64,000 bases of DNA from G965116155 sp965116155 (GTDB taxonomy: Bacteria > Bdellovibrionota > Bdellovibrionia > Bdellovibrionales > UBA1609). The stretch is taken from positions 1,488,001-1,552,000 of the forward strand of contig OZ220488.1 in NCBI GenBank assembly GCA_965116155.1, written 5' to 3'. Under the pieces are notes generated by a model. The model was not told where the DNA came from, made no database searches, and saw only the letters and a list, made by a program, of their open reading frames with translations. The position numbers and the translations under genes are program-made. Positions 9,384 to 17,148 of this stretch are shown one piece after another; position 1 is the stretch's first letter, and each line of letters opens with the position of its first letter.

Positions 9384-9500
9384 CAAGTAACCCCTCCTGT
9401 TATTCAAGCGTTCCCAGTTATCCTTACCAATTGCATTTATTTTAAGGCCCCAATCGCCCCCATGCACAAGCCACAACGCGCGTTGTTAAAGACTTGGCCG

Positions 9501-10433
9501 TCAAAGCACTTGAGCTAGGTTTGTAAACTTAAACTCAAAGCCGGCCTTAAGGAGCTTATGGGGCACGGGATTGGGAGAGCTTAATACGAGCTCTTGCATA
9601 TCGCCCAATAAGCTCCTAACTGCCCATGCGGGAGCAGGTAGCTGCAAAGGCCTTTGCATGCAGCGCGCCATGGTAGTGGCAAATTCCCGCTGCCGTGTGG
9701 CTGCGGGAGAGCTAAGGTTAACCGCACCGACAAGGTTAGGGTTTTGCAAAATAAACTGCACCGCCCGCACCCAGTCCGCAATGTGGACCCAAGGGACAAA
9801 GTGCTCCCCATTCCCAATGCGCCCCCCTAAGCCCCATTTGGTGAGTTTTTGCATAAGAGGCAAAAAGCCACCACCCGGCGAAAGCACGGCAGCAGTGCGC
9901 AAAAGCACCACCCGCCTTTTGGGGGCGGATAACTTTAAAGCCTCTTGCTCCCACTTGTGGCACACGGAGCGCAAAAACCCTCCATCACTTGCGGCTTGCG
10001 GTAGCACGGTGTCTTCGGCTTGGCCTTGGTTGAAGCTGTCAGGATATATACCCACACCGGATGCACAAAAAAAGTGCTTAAGATTAGGCGAGGCGCCCAG
10101 GTGCTCGTGCAGCACTTGGGTGCTTTTAATGCGCGAGTCTAAAATGCGTTGTTTTTTACTCTTGGTCCAAGGGAAGCTTGCCAAGCTCTCCCCCGCCAGA
10201 TGCAGGGCGGTGTCAAAACTATGCGCCCACTCGGGGCTCTGCCACAGCTGCCGCCACTTAGCGCCCTCTTGCGGCCAAGCTGCGACTTCATGCACCTCCA
10301 GTGTACGCAATTTAGTATGGCTAGGCTCGCGCCCCACAGCTGTAATAAAAAGGTGTGGCGATTGTTTTTTTAAAGCCTCAACCAGCGCTGTACCCAGCAA
10401 CCCGCTTGCACCTGTGATAAGTGCTTTTTGCAT
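9501..10433 (-). CDS. TIGR01777 family NAD(P)-dependent epimerase (YfcH-like)
   Basis: An extended short-chain dehydrogenase of 310 residues. The N-terminal Rossmann motif is ITGASGLLGTALVEAL. LHLAGESL and the stretch WTKSKKQRILDSRIKSTQVL are characteristic of the YfcH/SDR39U1 group, as are SGVGIYPD and the C-terminal DUF1731 segment near VPHKLLKAGFEF. The substrate is unknown in general. It is the third gene of an operon with aconitase and elbB: the start is 3 bp beyond the elbB stop. Assigned with good confidence to the family, none to a reaction. Confidence 0.88.
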   Translation of the reverse strand: MQKALITGASGLLGTALVEALKKQSPHLFITAVGREPSHTKLRTLEVHEVAAWPQEGAKWRQLWQSPEWAHSFDTALHLAGESLASFPWTKSKKQRILDSRIKSTQVLHEHLGASPNLKHFFCASGVGIYPDSFNQGQAEDTVLPQAASDGGFLRSVCHKWEQEALKLSAPKRRVVLLRTAAVLSPGGGFLPLMQKLTKWGLGGRIGNGEHFVPWVHIADWVRAVQFILQNPNLVGAVNLSSPAATRQREFATTMARCMQRPLQLPAPAWAVRSLLGDMQELVLSSPNPVPHKLLKAGFEFKFTNLAQVL

Positions 10434-10436
10434 AGT

Positions 10437-11102
10437 CTAAACGAGGCCTGCAAACTCTTTTGTTGCAGCACTAATGCCTGAAAACACCTCAAACGCACTT
10501 GCCTCGCCATAAAGGTAAGCGGGCGTGCAAACCAAACGCCGCTCGCGGTCTGTTAAAAAATCCTTCACTCCGCAAGGGCTGTGCGTAGCGCCGGTTTTTT
10601 CTAACTCTTGCGATAGCTCACCTTCGGCGCCCACACTTAAAGTGGGCGCGTGCCGCCCCAATACGCGGCCCAAAAGCACAGGCGCTACACAAATAGCCAA
10701 AATAGGCCTTTCGTTTTGGTGCATAAACTCTATGGCTTTGCGCACCTCAGGCATAATGTCACACGAGGCGCCTTTTTCTGCCCAATCCGACAAATGCAAA
10801 GCCGCGCCATAACCTCCCGGAAACACCAGCCCACTAAACTTAGACGCATCCAACGCCGCTAAGGGCTTCACTTGCCCTCTGGCGATGCGAGCCGACTCGT
10901 GCAAAGTGTTGCGCTCTTGTGGAGTGTGTGCCGGTTGCTCTGCTTCCATATGTGGCACGGGTTTAAAATTTTTGCTAGGCGCAAAGCACTCCATTTGCAA
11001 GCCTTGCTGCCCCAAGGCTATCATTGCACTTACGCTTTCTGTAATTTCAGCCCCATCCAAATAACCACAACCTGAAAGTATAACCGCTACCGGTTTATCC
11101 AT
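10437..11102 (-). CDS. elbB: Isoprenoid biosynthesis glyoxalase ElbB
   Basis: A DJ-1/PfpI superfamily protein of 221 residues, close to the normal ElbB length. Visible family features are the N-terminal VILSGCGYLDGAEITE, the central FPGGYGAA (GGYG loop) and the nucleophile-elbow cysteine in ILAICVAPVLLGRV. ElbB has glyoxalase activity in vitro and was linked to isoprenoid yield in E. coli; its physiological job is unclear. The ATG follows the aconitase TAA directly (TAAATG), and its ribosome site AAGGAGG lies inside the aconitase gene, so the two are translationally coupled. Confidence 0.92.
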   Translation of the reverse strand: MDKPVAVILSGCGYLDGAEITESVSAMIALGQQGLQMECFAPSKNFKPVPHMEAEQPAHTPQERNTLHESARIARGQVKPLAALDASKFSGLVFPGGYGAALHLSDWAEKGASCDIMPEVRKAIEFMHQNERPILAICVAPVLLGRVLGRHAPTLSVGAEGELSQELEKTGATHSPCGVKDFLTDRERRLVCTPAYLYGEASAFEVFSGISAATKEFAGLV

Positions 11103-13439
11103 TTATGCCTCCTTATGAGAGTGCTTGGCTTTTTGTGCATTAAGTGCCGAGCCATGATGGAACCACAGCACCTGCTCGGGGTTAAGGCTGTGCGCACATA
11201 CCACTCGGTGTACTTGTTCACAGGGCACTTGTTCGCTGGGTGCTTGTTGCTCTTGAGTAGGGGCCGTGCGTGTTTGCACTATGAGCTCTACATTTTTACC
11301 CGGTTCAATGCCTTCGACCTCCCGAACACTCACATGGCTTTGGGCTGCAAACAAATCGTAATCCTCTGGTTGAGTAAATACCAGCGGCAGTATGCCTTGT
11401 TTTTTTAAGTTGGTCTCATGGATGCGTGCAAAGCTTTTGGCCAAAACCATAAGGCAGCCCAAAAAACGGGGCGACATAGCCGCATGCTCGCGGCTAGAGC
11501 CCTCGCCGTAGTTGTCTTCTCCCACAATCATCCACGACACCCTTGCAGCCTGATAAGACCGCGCCACCTGAGCATAGGCCTGATCCGCCTGACCCGTAAT
11601 AAGGTTCAGCGTCGTACCACGCTCTTTGGTCCACGCATTGGTAGCGCCCGAAAGCATATTGTCCGAAATATTATCCAAATGCCCCCTAAACCTCAGCCAC
11701 GAGCCTGCAGGCGAAATGTGATCCGTAGTGCACTTGCCCTCAACTTTAAACACACGCACGTCGCTCCACCGCTCACTCTCTAGGGGTTTAAAGTTTTTTA
11801 ATTTTTGCAAGCGCCGCGAGTGGGGGTCGATTTTAACCTCTGGTGCCGCGCTGTCATTTGTGCTTCCATCTTCTTTTGCGCCAGAAGTAAAAAAACTAAA
11901 ATCCGACAAAAACCCCTTCTCTGGTAACTCGGGCGCCTCAGGTGGCAATAACTTAAGCCCGGGCTGAAGCTCGTCTGTTAAGGGGTTAAAATCCAAACGC
12001 CCAGCAAGGCCAATGGCCATGGTGATTTCTGGGCTGGCTAAAAAAGACAAAGTCTCAGGGTTGGCGTCATTGCGCCCTCGAAAGTTGCGATTAAAACTGC
12101 TTATAATAGTGTTAACCTGCCCACGCTTAAAATTGTCACGCCTCCATTGACCAATGCAAGGCCCGCAGGCATTGGCTAAAACCGTGGCCCCAACCTGCTC
12201 TAAAGTTTGCATATAGCCATCACGTTGTATGGTTTTTTTAATTTGCATACTGCCAGGCGAAAGCATAAAAACCTGAGGCATTTTAACCCCAGCCTCCAAA
12301 GCCTGCTTGGCCACATGCACGGCCCTCCCGATATCTTCGTACGAGCTATTGGTGCAAGACCCCACCAAAGCTGCCGAAAGCTCCAAAGGCCACTTATGCT
12401 TTTGTGCTGCGGCTTTTAGTTCGCTCACAGGCCGCGCAGCATCAGGAGAGTGCGGCCCCACCACATAAGGCTCCAGAGAGCTAAGGTCGATCTCAATCAC
12501 TTCGTCATAAAAATTATGCGGATCCTGCAAAACCTCAGCATCCGCACAAAGCTGCTCTTGGTGCTCCTGGGCCAAAAGCGCCACATGCTCCCTTTGGGTT
12601 GCCTTAAGGTAACGCTGCATGCTGCTGTCCCAAGGGAACACCGAACAAGTGGCTCCCAGCTCGGCTCCCATATTAGTAATGGTGCCCTTGCCTGTGCAGC
12701 TGATGCTCTCACAGCCGGGTCCGAAGTATTCAATAATTTTGTTAGTACCCCCCTTGACCGTCATAAGGCCGCACAACTTAAGAATAATATCCTTAGGCGC
12801 GCTCCAGCCACTAAGGCTGCCTTTAAGGTGCACTCCTACGATCCAAGGCTGCTTAACCTCCCAAGGCAGCGCCGCCATAACCTCTGCAGCATCAGCTCCT
12901 CCCACACCGATAGCAAGCATGCCCAAGCCTCCCGCATTGGGAGTGTGCGAATCGGTGCCCAGCAATAAGCCTCCGGGGAAGGCGTAGTTCTCCAAAACCA
13001 CCTGGTGGATAATGCCACTGCCAGGCCCCCAAAAATCCAAGCCATACACTTTAGAAGCAGAGCTTAAAAAATTATACACCTCATTGTGCTGCAAACGCGC
13101 TTGCACCAGGTCATCGCTTTCGCCTCGGTAAGCTTGAATCAAATGGTCACAGTGCACCGAGCTGGGTACAGCGGTTTGTTTTTGCCCTGCAAGCATAAAC
13201 TGTAACAAAGCCATTTGTGCCGTGGCATCTTGCAAAGCCACTCGGTCAGGCCACAGCTTCAAAAAAGCCTTGCCACGTTCAAAGGGTTGCTGAGGGTCCT
13301 GCAGATGCGAAAAAAGTATCTTCTCACTCAAGCACAAAGGGCGCCTCAGTCGCGCCCGCACCCCCTGCAGCTGCTCCCTTTTATGGGTGTAGGTTTTTTT
13401 TAAAGCGTCTTTATCTAGCCCTCTAAAAACAAGAGACAT
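11103..13439 (-). CDS. acn: Aconitate hydratase
   Basis: A TCA-cycle enzyme interconverting citrate and isocitrate. At 778 residues it matches the mitochondrial-type aconitase rather than the 890-residue AcnA. The three [4Fe-4S] ligands are in GSCTNSSYEDIG and ANACGPCIGQW. GVGGADAAEVMAALPWEV and the C-terminal swivel-domain motif GDNYGEGSSREHAAMSPRFLG are present, and QRDGY and KCTTDHISPAG-like segments fit. First gene of the operon acn-elbB-yfcH-like. About 160 nt upstream of the ATG is a strong terminator in the same orientation, which could either end a separate small RNA or attenuate this operon. Confidence 0.95.
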   Translation of the reverse strand: MSLVFRGLDKDALKKTYTHKREQLQGVRARLRRPLCLSEKILFSHLQDPQQPFERGKAFLKLWPDRVALQDATAQMALLQFMLAGQKQTAVPSSVHCDHLIQAYRGESDDLVQARLQHNEVYNFLSSASKVYGLDFWGPGSGIIHQVVLENYAFPGGLLLGTDSHTPNAGGLGMLAIGVGGADAAEVMAALPWEVKQPWIVGVHLKGSLSGWSAPKDIILKLCGLMTVKGGTNKIIEYFGPGCESISCTGKGTITNMGAELGATCSVFPWDSSMQRYLKATQREHVALLAQEHQEQLCADAEVLQDPHNFYDEVIEIDLSSLEPYVVGPHSPDAARPVSELKAAAQKHKWPLELSAALVGSCTNSSYEDIGRAVHVAKQALEAGVKMPQVFMLSPGSMQIKKTIQRDGYMQTLEQVGATVLANACGPCIGQWRRDNFKRGQVNTIISSFNRNFRGRNDANPETLSFLASPEITMAIGLAGRLDFNPLTDELQPGLKLLPPEAPELPEKGFLSDFSFFTSGAKEDGSTNDSAAPEVKIDPHSRRLQKLKNFKPLESERWSDVRVFKVEGKCTTDHISPAGSWLRFRGHLDNISDNMLSGATNAWTKERGTTLNLITGQADQAYAQVARSYQAARVSWMIVGEDNYGEGSSREHAAMSPRFLGCLMVLAKSFARIHETNLKKQGILPLVFTQPEDYDLFAAQSHVSVREVEGIEPGKNVELIVQTRTAPTQEQQAPSEQVPCEQVHRVVCAHSLNPEQVLWFHHGSALNAQKAKHSHKEA

Positions 13440-13594
13440 ACTTTTTCCTCACAAGACCTTCCAGTGGGGAGGCAGACCAAAGGCGCACCTAGCCCATTTT
13501 TAGAAGCTTTGCCATTTTGGTGGTGGCTGTTTTTAAGCCGTCTGTTTGCAGTATAGGCGAGCTTTGTGGGACTTTACAAACGAGCTCTTAAGGC

Positions 13595-13637
13595 AAAAAA
13601 AAGGCGACCTGGAGGGGGTAAGGGGGACCAGGCCGCC
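13595..13637 (-). terminator. Rho-independent terminator, minus strand
   Basis: On the minus strand the stem GGCGGCCTGG pairs with CCAGGTCGCC (10 pairs, one G-U), closes a 15-nt C-rich loop, TCCCCCTTACCCCCT, and is followed by eight T. There is no annotated gene directly upstream on this strand, so it ends either a small RNA or a leader of the aconitase operon 155 bp downstream. Confidence 0.85.
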
Positions 13638-13650
13638 AAAAGAGACTAAA

Positions 13651-13713
13651 TTAATCAACGCTCCGTGCGTGGTAACAACAATCAAGAGGCCTACCAGCAC
13701 GAGAACAAAACAT
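13651..13713 (-). CDS. Possible 20-residue leader peptide
   Basis: ATG 13713 opens a frame of 20 codons, MFCSRAGRPLDCCYHARSVD, that stops 14 nt before the terminator stem. Three of 20 residues are cysteine. There is no good ribosome site (AAGT 4 nt upstream). The position just ahead of a terminator and upstream of an Fe-S enzyme gene resembles an attenuator, but the frame may equally be chance within a small RNA. Confidence 0.25.
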   Translation of the reverse strand: MFCSRAGRPLDCCYHARSVD

Positions 13714-13847
13714 ACTTAAAGGCTTTTTGCCCTGTGTGCCAGGTTTTTCTATTCAATTAAAAAATTTATAGGCTTTTTTAACTCTGTGCAGCATTTGGGG
13801 CTTATCAAAGGCGTATTGAGGGCTTATGGGGTATACGAAAGCTATCT

Positions 13848-15179
13848 ATGTTTACGGGCATTGTAGAGGCTAGGGCTCAAATTAAGCAGGTGCTGTGGGC
13901 TGAGCCAGGAGCTGGGGCGCGTATTGTGGTGGAGCGCCCACGGGCTTTTGGGCATGCGGTGGGGGCTGTGAGCCCGGGAGATTCCATTAGTATCAACGGG
14001 GCCTGTTTGACCTTGGAGAGCTGCACGGTAGAGGATATGCAGTTTTTCATCAGTGGGCACACTTTGGCCGTGACGGGTTGGGAGCCCAAGCTCTTGCAGG
14101 TGGTCAATATGGAGCGGGCTTGTACTGTGTCCCATGCGCGCCTGGGTGGTCACATGGTAACAGGCCATGCCGATGGGGGGTTAAGGCTTATCAAAGTAGA
14201 GCCCCAGGGCGAAGCGCGCGAACTGCATTTTGCGTTACCTACTGCCACGCACTACCGCAGGCTTATTATGCCCCAAGGGAGTGTGTGTTTAAATGGCGTG
14301 AGCCTTACGGTGGCGGCGGTTAAGGAGCGGAGCTTTAGCGTATGTGTGGTGCCGCACACCTTGGCTCATACCAACCTGGGGGGACTAAAAGCGCAAGACT
14401 CTGTCGTGGTCGAGTACGACAGGGAGGCAAAATTTTGCACCCATCAAGCACGTCCTGCAGTGCCTGCATCTTCCCAGGGACACACTGCTTTGGTTGAGGA
14501 CCTGGTGCAAGATATGCAAAAAGGGCAAATGGTGATCTTGGTGGACGATGAAGCCCGCGAAAACGAAGGCGACCTCGTGATAGCGGCACAGTTTGTGAGC
14601 GCTGCTGTGGTGAATTTTATTTTAACCCACGCTCGAGGGATGATGTGTTTGGCTATGGCTCCGGCGCAGGCAAAAAAGCTCAAGCTCCCGCTGATGATTC
14701 CAGAGGAGCAAAACCAAAGCGCGCACAAAACGGCTTTTACTTTGAGCTTTGAGGCAGCTAAGGGGGTGAGTACGGGTATTAGCGCTGCGGATAGGGCAAG
14801 GAGCATTTTGGCGGCTTCTAACCCTAGGGCTGTAGCGGGCGATGTGATTTCTCCCGGGCACATGTTTGGTCTTATAGAGCACTCCGGTGGCGTGCTAGCG
14901 AGAGCCGGGCATACGGAGGCGAGCTTGGCTTTAGCGCGCTTGGCGGGTCTTGAGCCGGCGTGTGTTATTTGTGAGGTGCTTTTGCCTTCGGGCGAAATGG
15001 CGCGCTTGCCGGAACTTATGCAGTTTGGTGCGCAGCATGGCATCAAGGTGGGTAGAATTGATCAAATAATAGAGCACCTTAATGTTTTTTCTGTCCCCGG
15101 GCCTGTTCCCGGTTCTGCTCCAAGGCTAACAGCCCGCCAAGCGCCTGCGCTTTATACAAAGGCACCTTATGCAGACTAA
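13848..15179 (+). CDS. Fused riboflavin synthase / DHBP synthase
   Basis: A 443-residue fusion of two riboflavin enzymes. Residues 1 to about 200 are riboflavin synthase alpha (RibE; lumazine to riboflavin): start MFTGIVEARAQI, and two lumazine-binding repeats with SINGACLTL and CLNGVSLTV. Residues about 208-415 are 3,4-dihydroxy-2-butanone-4-phosphate synthase (RibB): acidic loop DDEARENEGDLVIAA, THARGMMCLAM, STGISAADRA, GHMFGLIEHSGGVLARAGHTEA and CEVLLPSGEMAR. The usual partner of RibB is GTP cyclohydrolase II (RibBA), which is absent here. A Pro/Ala-rich tail of about 30 residues follows and overlaps ribH by 11 bp. Confidence 0.93.
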   Translation: MFTGIVEARAQIKQVLWAEPGAGARIVVERPRAFGHAVGAVSPGDSISINGACLTLESCTVEDMQFFISGHTLAVTGWEPKLLQVVNMERACTVSHARLGGHMVTGHADGGLRLIKVEPQGEARELHFALPTATHYRRLIMPQGSVCLNGVSLTVAAVKERSFSVCVVPHTLAHTNLGGLKAQDSVVVEYDREAKFCTHQARPAVPASSQGHTALVEDLVQDMQKGQMVILVDDEARENEGDLVIAAQFVSAAVVNFILTHARGMMCLAMAPAQAKKLKLPLMIPEEQNQSAHKTAFTLSFEAAKGVSTGISAADRARSILAASNPRAVAGDVISPGHMFGLIEHSGGVLARAGHTEASLALARLAGLEPACVICEVLLPSGEMARLPELMQFGAQHGIKVGRIDQIIEHLNVFSVPGPVPGSAPRLTARQAPALYTKAPYAD

Positions 15180-15660
15180 CACTTGCGCGCTAAAACCTTT
15201 GCAGCATGTGCCTCAGCACATTTCTCATCTTAAGATGGGCATAGTGTGCGCGGAGTTTAACGCGCCTATTACGAGCAAACTGTTATCGCAAGCGCGTAAG
15301 GCCTTGGATGACATCCAGTGGCCCGCGCAAAATCGTGTGCAGTTAAAAGTGCCCGGTGGCTGCGAGCTGCCTTTGGGCTTGCATTGGTTGTGCACGTATT
15401 ACAAAGTAGATGCTGCTGTGGTTTTGGGAGCAGTTATTAAGGGCGAGAGCGCGCATTTTGATTGGGTTTGTAAAACTGTGCAGGAAGGTTGCCTGAAAAT
15501 TCAGCTACAGAACAATTGTCCTTTAGGCTTTGGGGTACTTACGGTGTATAGCCAAAGCCAGGCTGAGCAGCGCGTTTATGCGGGCACGCAGGCAGTGCAT
15601 GCGGCTTTAAGTATGTTAGATATTAAGCTTGCAGCCCAAAAGGGAGCCTCCAATGCCTAA
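15169..15660 (+). CDS. ribH: 6,7-dimethyl-8-ribityllumazine synthase
   Basis: Condenses the pyrimidine precursor with DHBP to lumazine, which the preceding fused gene converts to riboflavin. It has 163 residues, normal length. EFNAPIT, KVPGGCELPLGL (substrate phosphate loop) and GAVIKGESAHFDWV, with the catalytic histidine, are visible. GFGVLTV replaces the usual 'PV(A/V)FGVLT'. The start overlaps the end of the fused ribE-ribB gene by 11 bp, so translation is coupled. The end overlaps the ribosome site and start of proS by a few bases. Confidence 0.93.
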   Translation: MQTNTCALKPLQHVPQHISHLKMGIVCAEFNAPITSKLLSQARKALDDIQWPAQNRVQLKVPGGCELPLGLHWLCTYYKVDAAVVLGAVIKGESAHFDWVCKTVQEGCLKIQLQNNCPLGFGVLTVYSQSQAEQRVYAGTQAVHAALSMLDIKLAAQKGASNA

Positions 15661-16966
15661 AACTTTACGCTCGGATATTTGTTTTATGTCGCGTGGTTTT
15701 TTTAACACCTTGCGCGAGGCACCACATGATGCAGACCTGGTTAGCCACAAGCTTTTGGTGCGTGGGGGTTATATGCACCGGGTGGGTCAGGGGGTTTTTG
15801 TGTATGGTCCATTGCTTTTAAAAAGCATGCGCAAGCTAGAAGATATTGTGCGAGAAGAGCTAGAAACCCGCGGCGCCCAAGAGGTGCTTATGCCTATGGT
15901 GCAGCCTGCGCGCTTGTGGAAACAGTCGGGGCGTTGGGACCAAATGGACGCTTGCTTGTTAAGATTTAAAAACCGCTTGCGTCAGGATTATTGTTTGGGC
16001 CCTACGCATGAAGAGGTGGTGAGCGATTATATAAAACCAGGCCTAAAAAGTTGGAGGGATTTTCCAAAAACTGTTTACCAAATACAAACCAAGTACCGCG
16101 ATGAAATCCGTCCGCGTTTTGGTCTTATGAGGGGTAGAGAGTTTTTAATGAAAGACGCCTACAGCTTTGATGTGTCTAAGGCAGATGCTCTTAAAAGCTA
16201 CAAGCGGATGTTTGAGGCTTATGCCGCTATTTTTGGTCGCTTGGGTGTAGAGACGCGCCATGTGGATGCAGACTCTGGCGACATAGGGGGGGATTATTCG
16301 CAGGAGTTTCACGTGCTGGCAGAGCGTGGTGAGAGTGAGCTTTTGGTGAGCACGGAGCCAGGAGGCTTTGCGGCTAATGTTGAGACCTGCCCTAATCTGC
16401 GTGCAGGGGATGCAGCGCCAGGCGGCAAAGGGCACGTGCTTAAAAGTGTGCGAGGCATAGAGGTGGGGCATGTTTTTTATTTAGGCACAAAATACGCGCG
16501 CAGCATGGGGGTGCAGTTTTTAGACCCTAAGGGACAAAAATGTTTCGCTGAAATGGGCTGCTACGGCATTGGTGTGACCCGCACTCTGCAGGCGGTGGTG
16601 GAGCAAAGCCACGACGCTAAGGGTATTGTGTGGCCCAAAGCCTTGGCTCCCTACGATGTGCATGTGTGTTTGCTAGACCCTGAGAGTGGACTTTGCCAAA
16701 AAGTGCTAAAAGAGTTTTTAGCAAAGGCTGAGGCAGAGGGGTGGAGTGTGCTAGTGGACGACCGTGCCGCCAACCCAGGGGTAAAATTTAAAGACGCAGA
16801 TCTGTTGGGATTGCCACTGCGGGTTAATTTAGGTGAGCGAGGCCTTAAAAACTCACAGCAAAATCAGCAGTGTGAAATTATTTTAAGGTCACAGCAAGAG
16901 CGTTACCCTTGCTCGGCAGATGGGCTTTTTGACACGGCGTTAGAGCAGCTTAAGGGCGCTAAATAA
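15653..16966 (+). CDS. proS: Prolyl-tRNA synthetase, short form
   Basis: Class II tRNA synthetase charging tRNA-Pro. ATG 15653 is chosen because GGGAG lies 7 nt upstream and the following MPKTLRSDICFMSRGFF is the normal N-terminus; the frame is open 8 codons further. Motif 2 is visible as FPKTVYQIQTKYRDEIRPRF and the loop GREFLMKDAYSFD; motif 3 as MGCYGIGVTRTLQAVVEQ. The C-terminal anticodon domain follows (VHVCLLD..., VLVDDRAANPGVKFKDADLL). At 437 residues it lacks the roughly 180-residue editing insertion of E. coli-type ProS; only about 50 residues lie at that place. Mischarged Ala-tRNA-Pro would need a separate editing protein. It is the last gene of the rib operon. Confidence 0.94.
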   Translation: MPKTLRSDICFMSRGFFNTLREAPHDADLVSHKLLVRGGYMHRVGQGVFVYGPLLLKSMRKLEDIVREELETRGAQEVLMPMVQPARLWKQSGRWDQMDACLLRFKNRLRQDYCLGPTHEEVVSDYIKPGLKSWRDFPKTVYQIQTKYRDEIRPRFGLMRGREFLMKDAYSFDVSKADALKSYKRMFEAYAAIFGRLGVETRHVDADSGDIGGDYSQEFHVLAERGESELLVSTEPGGFAANVETCPNLRAGDAAPGGKGHVLKSVRGIEVGHVFYLGTKYARSMGVQFLDPKGQKCFAEMGCYGIGVTRTLQAVVEQSHDAKGIVWPKALAPYDVHVCLLDPESGLCQKVLKEFLAKAEAEGWSVLVDDRAANPGVKFKDADLLGLPLRVNLGERGLKNSQQNQQCEIILRSQQERYPCSADGLFDTALEQLKGAK

Positions 16967-17148
16967 AAACACTTACATATCTTCAAGCAAAATCGAATAT
17001 TGCGTGCCTGCGTATTTGCGAATCGCGCTAAATCGCGTGGGGTGTGTTTTTTTTTCAGGCTTTTTAGCTGCTTAAGTCTCAAGAGGTTACTATTGTGTGC
17101 ATACGAATACGCATAGATAGTACTAAAAAATAGGTAAGGAGTATCAAA

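Larger units (their letters stand above)
13440..13847. other. Divergent intergenic region acn / ribE-ribB
   Basis: About 400 bp between divergent operons. It holds a minus-strand terminator (13595-13637), a 20-codon open frame just before it, and an AT-rich region at 13745-13795 suited to promoters. The known FMN riboswitch consensus (AGGGG..., then GCCC.CGA at its 3' end) was looked for upstream of the rib genes and not found. Confidence 0.6.

Noticed and set aside
9571..10440. 289-codon open frame antisense to the yfcH-like gene
   Set aside because: No family resemblance and no ribosome site, while the opposite strand encodes a clear Rossmann protein.
13720..13745. Sigma-54 promoter (TGGCAC...GGCA) on the minus strand
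   Set aside because: The GG and GC boxes are 10 bp apart instead of 12.
13640..13847. FMN riboswitch upstream of the riboflavin genes
   Set aside because: None of the conserved RFN blocks is visible, and the only strong hairpin is a terminator on the opposite strand.
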